Shown: positions 36,380 to 45,666, counted from the stretch's first letter. The stretch is DNA of 64,000 nucleotides from Mesorhizobium sp. B2-4-3 (GCF_006442815.1 NZ_VFVL01000016.1:62001-126000), one strand, 5' to 3'. Notes: generated from the letters alone by a model not told the origin. A program made the numbers and translations.

Positions 36380-36887
36380 TTGCCGTTTCCTTTTTCGGTC
36401 GAGTTCAGGTCGAGTTGAGCGGATGGCCGCGCAATGGAATTTGACCATTGTGTCACCACGAGTCCGGCGATGATGAGCACAAGTCCGGCGAAACGGACCG
36501 TGGTGATCGGCCAATGGGCAAAGCTCATCAGGGCGAAATGGTCGATGGCCGTCGAAGCCGCCATCTGGCCGGCTATGACTGCAACGATGAAGCTCGCCGC
36601 GCCGAGCTTCGGCGCGAGCAGCAATGCCGCGGTGATGTAGATCACGCCCACGGCACCGCCGATCCAAATCCACCATGGCCCCTCGAACGCCATTCTGAGG
36701 ATGGAACCGGCACCCTGAAAACCGCCATGACGGGAACGATCAGCACCGCACTGACGCCAAGCGAAACCAGGGTCGCCCAGAGCGGATGACCGAGCAGACG
36801 GCCGAGCATCGCGTTCGCACCGGACTGGAAAGGGACCGCGGCCCCCGCCAGCAACGCGGAGACAAGAAAGGAAAGGGAACCGGGCAT
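36376..36887 (-). pseudogene. DMT/YdcZ (DUF606) transporter, frameshifted
   Basis: Two frames together make one DUF606 transporter of about 150 residues. The first, from the ATG at 36887 with GGAG eight bases upstream, encodes SFLVSALLAGAAVPFQSGAN and the second helix to about residue 60. The frame then switches by one base near 36695-36715. The second frame encodes PWWIWIGGAVGVIYITAAL, the family's central motif, and the last two helices ending at 36376. One base lost would explain it. The second frame has its own ATG at 36693 but no ribosome site. It could be a genuine pseudogene, a sequencing error, or a programmed shift. It is divergent from the LysR gene. Confidence 0.75.
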
Positions 36888-36933
36888 GAGATATCTCCAT
36901 ATCGATCATGCCGGGTTAGGCCATAATTGAGAT

Positions 36934-36950
36934 TTATGGAAATTCCATAA
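36934..36950. promoter_or_regulatory. Likely LysR operator
   Basis: TTATGGAAATTCCATAA is a perfect 8-base inverted repeat with a one-base centre, in the 76-base gap between the divergent LysR and DMT genes. The AT-rich T-N-A form fits a LysR box, and the position would allow control of both genes. Confidence 0.6.
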
Positions 36951-36963
36951 TCGCACAATTAAT

Positions 36964-37869
36964 ATGCACACCATGAATAATCTTGCCGGTGTCGATCTCA
37001 ATCTCCTCGTCGTGCTGGAGGCCTTGCTTTCAGAACGGCACGTGTCGCGGGCGGCAATCCGGCTGAACAAGAGCCAGCCCGCCATCAGCCATGCCCTTGC
37101 CAGATTGCGTCACCTTCTCGACGACCCGTTGCTGGTCAGACGCCCGGGCGGCCTGGAACCGACGGCGCGCGCCATGGAAATCGCCCCCGCGCTCGCCGAG
37201 GCGCTCGATCGTATGCGGCACCTCCTTGCACCGGCCGGCTTCGACGCGGCGAAGGAACGCCGGACATTTCGTCTCGCCATGTCGGATTATGGTGCCGCGG
37301 TTATCCTGCCCGCCCTGCTGCCCCTCTTGCGCACCCAGGCGCCCTATGTCGACCTCGCCGTCAGCCAGGCGAGCCGCGAGGTGATGGTCTCGCAAGTCGT
37401 CGACGGCGAGATCGACCTCGCCTTTGGCGTCTTTCCCGGCCTGGACGCTTCCGTGCGCTCGCATCGGCTGTTCGACGAGCGCTTCGCCTGCCTCGCCGAT
37501 GCGGCAAGCCTCGGCGGCGAGCTGAGGATGGACCTGCCCGCATATCTGGAACGGCCGCATGCTCTTGTCGACTTGCGACCGGACCGCCTCGGCGAGGTCG
37601 ACAAGGCCCTGGTCGAACTGGGTCACAAGCGGCGGCTCTGCCTGATCATTCCACATTGGGGTGTCGCGCCGCGCTTGATCGTCGGCACCGACCTCGTGCT
37701 TACGGTCGCCAGCCGGATACTGCCGGCGCCCGGCAACGGGCTTTGCGTATTCAACCCACCTTTCGAGATTCCAGATTTCCAATTTACCCAGATCTGGCAC
37801 AAGCGGCGCGATGGCGACCCCGCGCATCAATGGCTGCGCGCGCGCCTTCGACATCTGTTTGAGGACTGA
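36964..37869 (+). CDS. LysR-family transcriptional regulator
   Basis: The 301-residue product has the LysR recognition region near the N-terminus: LLVVLEALLSERHVSRAAIR and SQPAISHALARLR, with RRPGGLEPTARA after it. It then has a substrate-binding-like domain to the end. The pattern (VDLNLLVVLEAL start) places it in the NodD/LeuO-like subgroup. It is divergent from the VOC/DMT gene pair over a strong palindrome, so it likely controls that pair and itself. Either of two ATGs, at 36964 or three codons later, could be used. Confidence 0.9.
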   Translation: MHTMNNLAGVDLNLLVVLEALLSERHVSRAAIRLNKSQPAISHALARLRHLLDDPLLVRRPGGLEPTARAMEIAPALAEALDRMRHLLAPAGFDAAKERRTFRLAMSDYGAAVILPALLPLLRTQAPYVDLAVSQASREVMVSQVVDGEIDLAFGVFPGLDASVRSHRLFDERFACLADAASLGGELRMDLPAYLERPHALVDLRPDRLGEVDKALVELGHKRRLCLIIPHWGVAPRLIVGTDLVLTVASRILPAPGNGLCVFNPPFEIPDFQFTQIWHKRRDGDPAHQWLRARLRHLFED

Positions 37870-38043
37870 GCGAGGTGTAAGGCCCGCCTGGCAGTGCCAG
37901 GATTGGTCCAGCCGGTATCTGGTACTATGGACCGCTACAACTGCTGCTTGAGCGTTGGGCCAGCAAGGACGATAGATAAAGAATCATCGGCGTTTGCCAG
38001 GGCAGACGTCCGCTCAGGCAACCAGTTCGACCATACCCTTCCC

Positions 38044-39486
38044 ATGACGTTAGAGACTTCGGCGACGGCCACGACCCGCTTTGCTCCGGCGGGCGGTCCG
38101 TCAATGCTGTTGCCGGCGACCGTCGCCTGCGGCGTGTTCATGACCAGCCTCGACCAGAACGTCGTGGTCACCGCGCTGCCCGGCATCGGCGAGAGCCTCG
38201 ATCGCCCGCCAAGCCAGCTTGGCCTGCTGATCACGGTCTACGTCGCGAGCCTCATCGTCACCATGCCGCTCGGCGGCTGGCTGGCCGACCGCTTCGGCCT
38301 GCGCAACGTCTATTGCTTCGCGCTGCTCGTCTTTGCCGGCGCTTCGGCCCTGTGCGGCCTTTCGGAAAACATCTGGATGCTGGTCGGCTCGCGCGCCCTG
38401 CAGGGCTGCGGCGGCGCGCTGATGGGCACGCTTGGTCAGGTCGTGATCCTGTCGAGCTTCCCGCGCGATCGCACGCTGAAGATCAACATGTATATCTCGC
38501 TGGCCGGCCAATCCGGGCCGCTGGTCGGCCCGCTCGTCGGCGGCGCGCTCACCACCTACGTTTCCTGGCGCTGGATCTTCTACATCAACATCCCGATCGC
38601 GCTGACCGCCGCAATGCTGGCCGCCTCCATGTTTCCCACGACGACCAAGCCGGTGCGCACGCCGTTCGATTTTCCGGGCTTCCTACTCGTCGGCAGCGGC
38701 ATGGGGCTGCTGGTCTTCGGCATGGATTCGCTTGCCGCCAAGGATGCCGCGAATAGTCTCATCGGCATCGAGCTTGGCCTGGCGATCGTCATCCTGGCGG
38801 TTGCCGCCTTCTACTGCCTGCGCGCGCGCAACCCGCTGCTCGACCTCAATCTCTTGCGCATCCGCACCTTCCGCATCTCCTTCCTCACCGGCGGGGCGCT
38901 CGACACGATCGGCCTGAGCTCGGTGGTTTTCCTCTTGCCGCTGATGTTCCAGCTCGGCTTCGGCATGAGCGCGGTAGAGGCCGGATCGCTGACCTTCATC
39001 GCCGCGATCGGGTCGTTGACGATGCGCTTCTTCATGCCGCGCCTGTTGAACCGCTTCGGTTTCAAGCGCGTGCTGGTCACCAACACGCCGATCGTCGCCT
39101 TGCTGGTCGCGGGCTTTGCCCTGATGCAGGAGAGCCTGCCGGCCTGGATCGTTCTGGCCTATATCTTCGCCTTCGGCGTCTTCCGCTCGGTGCAATGGGC
39201 CTCGACCGGCAATCTTTCCTATTCGGACATCGCGCCGGAGCAGCTCGCGCGCTTCAGCGCGCTCTATTACATCCTGTGGCAGCTCGCGGTGGCGATCAGC
39301 GTCGGCTTCGCGGCGGCGCTCTTGTCGCTGCTTGCCGGCGGCGGCAAGGCCAACGTCAACGACTACCGCATCCTGTTCGTCATCGAGGGGCTGATCACGC
39401 TTTGCGCGCTGTCGGCCTATCTCAGGCTGACGCCGCAAGACGGCGCCCATGTCAGCGGCCACGGCGCGCACATGAGCACCGATTAG
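38044..39486 (+). CDS. DHA2-type MFS drug/efflux transporter
   Basis: The 480-residue product has about fourteen membrane segments. It has the motif LGGWLADRFGLRNVY after helix 2, GCGGALMGTLGQVVI (motif C region), and SWRWIFYINIPIALT, which marks EmrB/QacA-like DHA2 exporters. An earlier in-frame start at 37894 adds 50 polar residues; the ATG at 38044 fits the family N-terminus better. It lies 174 bases after the LysR gene on the same strand, with its own promoter space, and converges on the nitroreductase gene. Substrate unknown. Confidence 0.88.
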   Translation: MTLETSATATTRFAPAGGPSMLLPATVACGVFMTSLDQNVVVTALPGIGESLDRPPSQLGLLITVYVASLIVTMPLGGWLADRFGLRNVYCFALLVFAGASALCGLSENIWMLVGSRALQGCGGALMGTLGQVVILSSFPRDRTLKINMYISLAGQSGPLVGPLVGGALTTYVSWRWIFYINIPIALTAAMLAASMFPTTTKPVRTPFDFPGFLLVGSGMGLLVFGMDSLAAKDAANSLIGIELGLAIVILAVAAFYCLRARNPLLDLNLLRIRTFRISFLTGGALDTIGLSSVVFLLPLMFQLGFGMSAVEAGSLTFIAAIGSLTMRFFMPRLLNRFGFKRVLVTNTPIVALLVAGFALMQESLPAWIVLAYIFAFGVFRSVQWASTGNLSYSDIAPEQLARFSALYYILWQLAVAISVGFAAALLSLLAGGGKANVNDYRILFVIEGLITLCALSAYLRLTPQDGAHVSGHGAHMSTD

Positions 39487-39508
39487 CCAACCGAGAAACT
39501 CGGCGTCA

Positions 39509-40213
39509 TTATTCCGCGAAGCTTACCCAGTCCTCGAGCGGCGCGCGGTCGGTGCGGAATTCGTTCTCCGGCTTCGATGTGTCCTCGTAGCCCAGCGCCA
39601 TGCCGCAGACGACGATCTCTTCGTCGGGAATATCGAGCACCGGCCTGATCTGACGGTGATAGGGCGCGAAGGCCGCCTGCGGACAGGTATGCAGCCCCCT
39701 GCCCCGCGCCGCCACCATGATGTTCTGCAGGAACATGCCGTAGTCGATCCACGACCCCTGGTTCAGTCTCCGGTCGATCGTGAAGATCATGCCGACCGGC
39801 GCGTCGAAGAAGATGAAGTTGCGGTCGTGCTGGGCGCGCATCCTGTCGACCTCGCGGCGGCCGATGCCCAGCACGCCATAGAGCCCGAAGCCGTTGGCGC
39901 GGCGGCGCGTGAGGTATGGTTCGAAGAACTGGTCGGGATAATAACGATATTCGTCCCACTCGGCCTTTTCGGCGCGGATGCCGGAATTAAGGATCGCGTC
40001 GCTGATGCGCTGCTTGACCTCGCCCTTGGTCACATAGACGCGCCAGGGCTGCATGTTGGTGCCGGACGGCGCGCGCGCGGCGACGGCGAGGATCGCGCGG
40101 ATCGTGTCGTCATCGACCATATCGGGCAGGAAGGCGCGCACCGACCGGCGCGACATGATCGCCTCATCGACGATCTCCGCATCCGACGCGATCCGGATGT
40201 TCTTCTCAAGCAT
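39509..40213 (-). CDS. Nitroreductase-family FMN enzyme
   Basis: The 234-residue product has the N-terminal FMN motif MSRRSVRAFLPDMVDD, then AARAPSGTNMQPWRVYV, which binds FMN phosphate and ribityl. Near the C-terminus are the GLHTCPQAAFAPY and DEEIVVCGMALGY segments. Such enzymes reduce nitroaromatics, quinones or flavins, or catalyse dehalogenation or dehydrogenation steps; this one resembles the PnbA/NfnB group. It is too unlike BluB to suggest lower-ligand synthesis for B12. AGGGA lies seven bases before the ATG. It converges on the MFS gene. Confidence 0.87.
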   Translation of the reverse strand: MLEKNIRIASDAEIVDEAIMSRRSVRAFLPDMVDDDTIRAILAVAARAPSGTNMQPWRVYVTKGEVKQRISDAILNSGIRAEKAEWDEYRYYPDQFFEPYLTRRRANGFGLYGVLGIGRREVDRMRAQHDRNFIFFDAPVGMIFTIDRRLNQGSWIDYGMFLQNIMVAARGRGLHTCPQAAFAPYHRQIRPVLDIPDEEIVVCGMALGYEDTSKPENEFRTDRAPLEDWVSFAE

Positions 40214-40376
40214 GGGTCGTCCCTTTCGGCATGGCCAGAAACCCGCAACCCGGTTTCCTTAACGACCATCCGCAGACTATAAGCTAAAACTGGTCCCCGA
40301 CCGGACGCCCCACTCGCCGCTCGTGCGCGAGCCTTTGCATCAACCGCCGAAAACGCGCAAGCAAATCTTGTGGCCT

Positions 40377-40421
40377 ATGAAAATCTCCTTGATTTTTTCA
40401 TGATTTTACCCTCTCATGAAA
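40377..40421. promoter_or_regulatory. Cluster of ATGAAA/TTTCAT half-sites before the XRE-cupin gene
   Basis: ATGAAAA at 40377, TTTCATGA at 40396 and TCATGAAA at 40414 form two overlapping inverted repeats in the AT-rich stretch just before the regulator start. The spacing suits a dimeric XRE regulator acting on its own promoter. Confidence 0.45.
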
Positions 40422-40449
40422 TTTATCCAGTTTTTTTCACGAGCAGCCT

Positions 40450-41037
40450 TTGACCCCGACCGCGACCAAATCGGAGCAGGACAATGGTGACCGGCTGCTC
40501 GCCGGCGACATCCGCGCGCTTCGCAAGGCGCGCGGCCTCATGCTCGCCGAAATCGCCCTCAAGCTCGGCCGGTCGGTCGGCTGGGTCAGCCAGGTCGAGC
40601 GCGGTCTTTCTATCCCCTCGCTCGGCGACCTCAGAGCATTCGCCAGCCTCTTCGACGTTCCGGTCAGCCTGTTCTTCAGCCATGATGTGCCTGTCGAAGA
40701 GGAACGCGGCGTGGTCGTGCGCGCCGGCAATCGCCGTTCGCTTGGCACAAGTGAATCCGGCCTGGTGGAGGAGCTTCTGTCGCCAGACCTCGGCGGTAGC
40801 TTCGAGATGCTGCGCTCGGTCTTCGCGCCGGGCGCGGAGCTGAAGACCGAAGCGCGCCGCCCGACGGAAGAAGCAGGCTACGTCGCATCGGGCACGTTCG
40901 AGATCGAGATCGACGGCGTCTGGCACCGTCTCGGCGAGGGCGATTCGTTCCGCTTCGAGGGCAAGCCGTTCCGCTGGCGCAATCCCGGCGCCGAGCCGGC
41001 TGTGGTCATCTGGGTGGTTTCGCCGCCGGTATACTGA
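40450..41037 (+). CDS. XRE-family regulator with C-terminal cupin domain
   Basis: The 195-residue product has a helix-turn-helix (about 18-72: IRALRKARGLMLAEIALKL and VGWVSQVERGLSIPS) and a cupin domain (about 110-190: EEAGYVASGTFEIEIDGVWHRL, then FRFEGKPFRWRNP). Regulators of this build control polyamine, amino-acid and amine catabolism operons. The only in-frame start near the family N-terminus is TTG at 40450, with a weak GAG upstream; the ATG further in is out of frame. It precedes the DMGDH/HMT/transaminase operon on the same strand by 98 bases and is its likely regulator. Confidence 0.87.
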   Translation: MTPTATKSEQDNGDRLLAGDIRALRKARGLMLAEIALKLGRSVGWVSQVERGLSIPSLGDLRAFASLFDVPVSLFFSHDVPVEEERGVVVRAGNRRSLGTSESGLVEELLSPDLGGSFEMLRSVFAPGAELKTEARRPTEEAGYVASGTFEIEIDGVWHRLGEGDSFRFEGKPFRWRNPGAEPAVVIWVVSPPVY

Positions 41038-41039
41038 CA

Positions 41040-41087
41040 ATGCATGTCACCCAAAAGTGCAAAGCGGTTTGGGATAACGACATGCAT
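41040..41087. repeat. Rhizobial-type palindromic repeat (ATGCATGTC ... GACATGCAT)
   Basis: Outer arms ATGCATGTC and GACATGCAT are perfect, and the interior CCCAAAAGTGCAAAGCGG matches, from memory, a repeat common between rhizobial genes. It begins right after the stop of the XRE-cupin gene and ends 48 bases before the next start, so the regulator and the operon may be separately transcribed or the repeat may modulate readthrough. Confidence 0.65.
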
Positions 41088-41135
41088 CAAAAACAAAAAT
41101 CGAAGCGCGAAGCGCTGAGACTCTGGAGGAAGAAA

Positions 41136-43589
41136 ATGGCCGGTTTGCCGACCACGGCACGCGTGGTGATCATCGGAGGCGGTGTCGTCGGCACCTCCTC
41201 GCTCTATCATCTCTGCAAGGCCGGCTGGACCGATTGCGTGCTTCTGGAAAAGAACGAGCTGACCTCCGGCTCGACCTGGCATGCCGCCGGCAACGTGCCG
41301 ACCTTCTCCTCGTCATGGTCGCTGATGAACATGCAGCGCTACTCGACCGAACTCTATCGTGGGCTGGCCGAGGCGGTCGACTATCCGATGAACTACCACG
41401 TCACCGGCTCGCTCCGGCTTGCCCACAGCAGGGAGCGTATGCAGGAATTCCAGCGTGCCAAGGGCATGGGCCGCTACCAGGGCATGGACATCGACGTCGT
41501 CGGCCTCGACGAGATCAAGCGCCGCTACCCCTTCATCGAGACGCATGAGCTGAAGGGCGCGCTCTACGATCCGAGCGACGGCGACATCGACCCGGCGCAG
41601 CTGACCCAGGCGCTCGCCAAGGGCGCGCGCGACATGGGCGCGAAAATCATCCGCTTCTGCCCGGTCACCGGCGTGCGCCGCGAGAACGGCGGATGGGTAA
41701 TCGCCACCCCGCAGGGCGAAATCCGCTGCGAGATCGTCATCAACGCGGCCGGCTACCGCGCCGCCGAGGTCGGAAAAATGTTCGGCCGCGAAGTGCCGAT
41801 GATGGTGATGAGCCATCAGTACATATTGTTCGAGGAAATCCCCGAACTCGCCGCATGGTCGAAGGAACAAGGCAAGAAACTGCCGCTGCTGCGCGACGTC
41901 GATACGTCGTATTATCTGCGCCAGGAAAAGACCGGTATGAATCTCGGTCCCTATGAGCGCAATTGCCGCGCGCATTGGGCGACCCACAACGATCCGATGC
42001 CGGAGGATTTTTCCTTCCAGCTGTTCCCCGACGATCTCGACCGTCTCGAGCATTACCTCGCCGACGCCGTCGCCCGCGTGCCGATCCTCGGCACCGCCGG
42101 CCTCTCCAAGGTGATCAACGGACCGATCCCCTACGCGCCGGACGGCAACCCGCTGATCGGGCCGATGCCCGGCGTGCCGAACGCCTTCGAGGCCTGTGTC
42201 TTCACCTTCGGCATCGCGCAGGGTGGCGGCGCCGGCAAGGTGCTGGCCGAATGGGTCACCGAGGGCCAGACCGAATGGGACATGTGGTCCTGCGATCCGC
42301 GCCGCTTCACCAGCTTCGCCTCCGCGCCCGACTATTGCGTGGCCAAGGGCATGGAAATCTACGGCAACGAATACGCCATCCAGTTCCCGCGTCATGCCTG
42401 GCCGGAGGGGCGCAACCGCAAGCTTTCGCCGCTGCACGATCGCACCAAGGCGCTGGGCGGCCAGTTCGACGCCTATAATGGCTGGGAGCGCGCCACCTGG
42501 TATGCCGGGCCGGGCGACGACACGTCCGAGGAAGCGACGCTGACTTTCCGCCGCGACGGACCCTGGCAGCAGCGCGTGCGCGAGGAATGCCTGGCCGTGC
42601 GCGACGCCGCCGGCATCCTCGATTTGCCCGGTTTCTCGCGCTTCAACCTCGAAGGCCCCGGTGCGGCCGACTGGCTGGCAAGGCAGGTCACCGGCCTTGT
42701 GCCGAAGCCCGGCCGCATCGGCCTCGTCTATTTCGCCGACGACAAGGGCCGCATCGTCACCGAAATGTCGGTCGTACGCCATGGCGAGGACCAGATGACG
42801 CTGATCACCGCGGCGGTCGCGCAATGGCACGATTTCGAATGGCTGAAGTCGCGCATGCCCGTCGACGCGGCCTTCACGCTGACCGACTGCACGGAAGAAT
42901 ACTCGACCCAGATCCTCGCCGGTCCGAACTCGCGAAAAATCCTTGCCGAGGTCTGCGGAGCGGATCTGACGCTGCCCTGGCTGACGCATCAGGAAGCCAC
43001 CATCGCTGGACGCTGGGCGAAGCTGGTGCGCGTCTCCTTCGCCGGCGAGCTAGGCTGGGAGATCCACACCAAGGTCGCGGACACGGCGACCGTCTTCGAC
43101 GCCGTCTGGGCCGCAGGCCGGAAGCACGGGCTAAAGCCCTTCGGCATGTATGCGCTGGATTCGCTGCGGCTGGAAAAAGGCTACCGTGCCTGGAAAGGCG
43201 ATCTGTCGACCGACTATTCGATCCTGCAGGGCGGCCTGGAGCGCTTCGTCAAATGGGATAAGCCCGATTTCCGCGGCAAGGCGGCTTTGCTCAATGAAAA
43301 GCAGCAGGGTGTGAAGAAGCGCTTCGTCACTTTGGTCGTCGAGAACCCGGGCGATTGCGACGCGCCCTATATGTCGACGCTCTGGCATGGCGGCAGCATC
43401 GTCGGCGAGACGACGTCGGGCGGCTGGGGCCACCGCGTCGGCAAATCGATTGCGCTTGGCATGCTGCGCGCCGATCTCACGCAACCGGGCACGGCGATCG
43501 AGGTCGAGATTTTTGGCGATCGCTTCAAGGCCATCGTCCAGAACGACGAGCCGCTATGGGATCCGAAGAACGAAAGATTGCGGGCATGA
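41136..43589 (+). CDS. Dimethylglycine/N-methylamine dehydrogenase-like FAD-GcvT enzyme
   Basis: The 817-residue product joins a DAO-type FAD domain (about 1-390; ARVVIIGGGVVGTSSLYHL) to GcvT-type folate domains (about 430-815). The TWHAAG motif holds His49, the covalent FAD attachment point in dimethylglycine dehydrogenase. The enzyme class removes a methyl group from a secondary or tertiary amine and hands formaldehyde to THF. GGAGG lies seven bases before the ATG at 41136; an in-frame ATG at 41040 would lie in the repeat. It heads a four-gene operon with ATGA overlaps. Exact substrate among dimethylglycine, sarcosine, methylaminobutyrate or methylated betaine products is unknown. Confidence 0.88.
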   Translation: MAGLPTTARVVIIGGGVVGTSSLYHLCKAGWTDCVLLEKNELTSGSTWHAAGNVPTFSSSWSLMNMQRYSTELYRGLAEAVDYPMNYHVTGSLRLAHSRERMQEFQRAKGMGRYQGMDIDVVGLDEIKRRYPFIETHELKGALYDPSDGDIDPAQLTQALAKGARDMGAKIIRFCPVTGVRRENGGWVIATPQGEIRCEIVINAAGYRAAEVGKMFGREVPMMVMSHQYILFEEIPELAAWSKEQGKKLPLLRDVDTSYYLRQEKTGMNLGPYERNCRAHWATHNDPMPEDFSFQLFPDDLDRLEHYLADAVARVPILGTAGLSKVINGPIPYAPDGNPLIGPMPGVPNAFEACVFTFGIAQGGGAGKVLAEWVTEGQTEWDMWSCDPRRFTSFASAPDYCVAKGMEIYGNEYAIQFPRHAWPEGRNRKLSPLHDRTKALGGQFDAYNGWERATWYAGPGDDTSEEATLTFRRDGPWQQRVREECLAVRDAAGILDLPGFSRFNLEGPGAADWLARQVTGLVPKPGRIGLVYFADDKGRIVTEMSVVRHGEDQMTLITAAVAQWHDFEWLKSRMPVDAAFTLTDCTEEYSTQILAGPNSRKILAEVCGADLTLPWLTHQEATIAGRWAKLVRVSFAGELGWEIHTKVADTATVFDAVWAAGRKHGLKPFGMYALDSLRLEKGYRAWKGDLSTDYSILQGGLERFVKWDKPDFRGKAALLNEKQQGVKKRFVTLVVENPGDCDAPYMSTLWHGGSIVGETTSGGWGHRVGKSIALGMLRADLTQPGTAIEVEIFGDRFKAIVQNDEPLWDPKNERLRA

Positions 43590-44485
43590 CCTCAGTTATC
43601 CTCACCGACGGCGGCATGGGCCAGGAACTGGTCCGCCGCAGCAAATCCGAGCCGACGCCGCTGTGGTCGGCCAGGGTGCTGATCGACGAGCCGGACCTTG
43701 TGCGCGACCTGCATGCGGAATTCATCCGTGCCGGCGCCCGCGTCATCACCGTAAACACCTATTCGGCAACGCCGGAGCGCCTGGAGCGCGAGGGCGCCGA
43801 AGATTTGTTCAAGCCGTTGCAGAAGCGCGGTATCGAACTGGCGCGCCAGGCTCGCGACGAAGCAGGCGACACCGCCATCGCCGGTTGCCTGTCGCCTCTG
43901 TTCGGCAGCTACGCGCCGGCGCTGACCATCTCCTTGGAGGACACGCTCGATATCTATCGACGCATCGTCGCCGAGCAGGCCGACGGCGTCGATCTGTTCC
44001 TGTGCGAGACGATGGCCTCCGCCGAGGAGGCGCGTGCAGCGGTCACCGCGGCCTCTGAAAGCGGCAAGCCCGTATGGGTGTCCTGGACGCTCGCCGATCA
44101 CGGCGCGCCGCGCCTGCGCAGCGGCGAAACCATTGCTGCCGCCGTCAACGCCCTCGACGACCTGCCGGTCGCGGCCCGGCTGCTCAACTGCTGCCGGCCC
44201 GAGGCCATCGCCGCCGCCTTGCCCGAACTCGTCGCCCTTGGCGGACCGGTCGGTGCCTATGCCAATGGTTTCACCTCGGTCGAGGCATTGAAGCATGGCG
44301 GGACGGTCGACGTGCTGCATGCTCGCCATGACCTCGATCCGCAAGCCTATGCGGACCAGGCCATCGGCTGGGTCGATGTCGGCGCCGGCATTGTCGGCGG
44401 CTGTTGCGAGGTCGGCCCCGCCCATATCGCCGCCCTGCGCGACAAGCTCACGCAGGCCGGCCACCAGATTTCGGGAGTCTTCTGA
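43586..44485 (+). CDS. Homocysteine S-methyltransferase-like enzyme
   Basis: The 299-residue product has the TIM barrel and zinc site of homocysteine S-methyltransferases: the start TDGGMGQEL, an NCC pair with Cys202-203, and GGCCEVGPAHI with Cys273 and Cys274. Members take a methyl group from betaine, S-methylmethionine or related donors to make methionine. Placed by 4 bp overlaps between two DMGDH-like genes, it could act as a betaine- or methylated-amine:homocysteine methyltransferase that yields the dimethylamine substrate of its neighbours. The family alone does not decide the donor. Confidence 0.85.
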   Translation: MTSVILTDGGMGQELVRRSKSEPTPLWSARVLIDEPDLVRDLHAEFIRAGARVITVNTYSATPERLEREGAEDLFKPLQKRGIELARQARDEAGDTAIAGCLSPLFGSYAPALTISLEDTLDIYRRIVAEQADGVDLFLCETMASAEEARAAVTAASESGKPVWVSWTLADHGAPRLRSGETIAAAVNALDDLPVAARLLNCCRPEAIAAALPELVALGGPVGAYANGFTSVEALKHGGTVDVLHARHDLDPQAYADQAIGWVDVGAGIVGGCCEVGPAHIAALRDKLTQAGHQISGVF

Positions 44486-45666
44486 TGCCAAAGCCGTCAA
44501 AGCGCATTACCGGTATCGTGCCTTCGGGCAAGGATGGCTGGGAAGTCCACTTCGCCGCCTGGACCCGTAGGCAGGCCGGCGAAGACATCATCGTGCTCTC
44601 GGTCGGCGACCATGACTTCGACACGCCGTCGGAAACGATCGAGGCTTGCGTGACCGCCGTGCGCGGCAGCAACCATCACTATACGCCGCTGCCTGGCCTG
44701 CCGCGCCTGCGCAAGGCGATGGCGGCGGCCTCCACCGCCTGCACCGGCGTCCTGACGGAACCCGACGAAGTCATCGCCACGGCCGGTGGCCAGGGGGCGC
44801 TTTATGCCGCCGTGCAGGGCATGCTCGATCCGGGCGACCACGCCATCGTCGTCGCGCCCTATTACGCCACCTACCCGAACACCTTCAGCGCCGCGGGCGC
44901 CAGTTTCACCGTGGTCGAGACGCCCGCCGAAGATGGGTTTCAACCCCGCGCCGACATGATCCGCGCCGCGGTCAAGCCCAACACCCGCGCCATCCTGATC
45001 AACACGCCGAACAACCCGACGGGCGCCGTCTATTCGCGCGAACGGCTCGAGCAACTGGCCGAAATCTGCAAGGAGCATGATCTCTGGCTGCTATCGGACG
45101 AGGTCTACTGGACGCTTGGCGGCGGCGAGCATATCTCGCCGCGTTCGCTGCCCGGCATGGCCGAGCGCACGCTGGTCATCAACTCGATGTCGAAGAGCCA
45201 CGGCATGACCGGTTGGCGCATGGGCTGGCTGACCGGGCCGAAAGCGATGATCGCGCTGATGATCGACCTCAATCTGGTCACGACCTACGGTCTTCCGGCC
45301 TTCATCTCGATCGCCTGCGCCGAGGCGCTGGAGAACCACTATGGCGTGAAGGACATCGCCGAGCGCTACGCCGCGCGACGCACCGTCTTCCTCGACGCCA
45401 TACGCGGCGCCAATGAAGTCACCGTGCGCGGCTCCGAAGGCGGCATGTACATCATGCTCGATGTCTCCGCCGTCGAACCCGACGACGAGAAATTCGCCTG
45501 GGCGCTGCTCGACAAGGAAAAGGTCGGCGTCATGCCCGGATCGAGCTTCGGCGAAGCTGCCGCCGGCCACATCCGCATCAGCCTTTGCCAGCCCGAGCCC
45601 ATCCTCAAGGAAGCAGCGCTTCGCGTGCGCCGCTTAGCCTCAAACTATCGCCGCGAGGCCGCATGA
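44485..45666 (+). CDS. AruH-like class-I PLP aminotransferase
   Basis: The 393-residue product closely follows arginine:pyruvate transaminase AruH in layout: IIVLSVGDHDFDTPSE near the N-terminus, NTPNNPTGAVYSRE, the WLLSDEVYW motif, and the Schiff-base Lys in INSMSKSHGMTGWRMGW. Its start makes TGATG with the methyltransferase stop, and its own stop overlaps the next DMGDH-like gene by 4 bp. Transamination of an amino acid fits none of the neighbours obviously, which suggests the operon breaks down a compound carrying both a primary amine and N-methyl groups, such as a methylated arginine or lysine derivative. That is inference. Confidence 0.87.
   Translation: MPKPSKRITGIVPSGKDGWEVHFAAWTRRQAGEDIIVLSVGDHDFDTPSETIEACVTAVRGSNHHYTPLPGLPRLRKAMAAASTACTGVLTEPDEVIATAGGQGALYAAVQGMLDPGDHAIVVAPYYATYPNTFSAAGASFTVVETPAEDGFQPRADMIRAAVKPNTRAILINTPNNPTGAVYSRERLEQLAEICKEHDLWLLSDEVYWTLGGGEHISPRSLPGMAERTLVINSMSKSHGMTGWRMGWLTGPKAMIALMIDLNLVTTYGLPAFISIACAEALENHYGVKDIAERYAARRTVFLDAIRGANEVTVRGSEGGMYIMLDVSAVEPDDEKFAWALLDKEKVGVMPGSSFGEAAAGHIRISLCQPEPILKEAALRVRRLASNYRREAA

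Noticed and set aside
39491..39503. Hairpin CCGAG-AAA-CTCGG between the MFS and nitroreductase stops
   Set aside because: Only five base pairs and no T-run; too weak to call a terminator.
39509..40213. BluB (lower-ligand DMB synthase for B12) as identity of the nitroreductase
   Set aside because: The sequence resembles general nitroreductases and the gene is not with cob genes; I did not see BluB-specific features.
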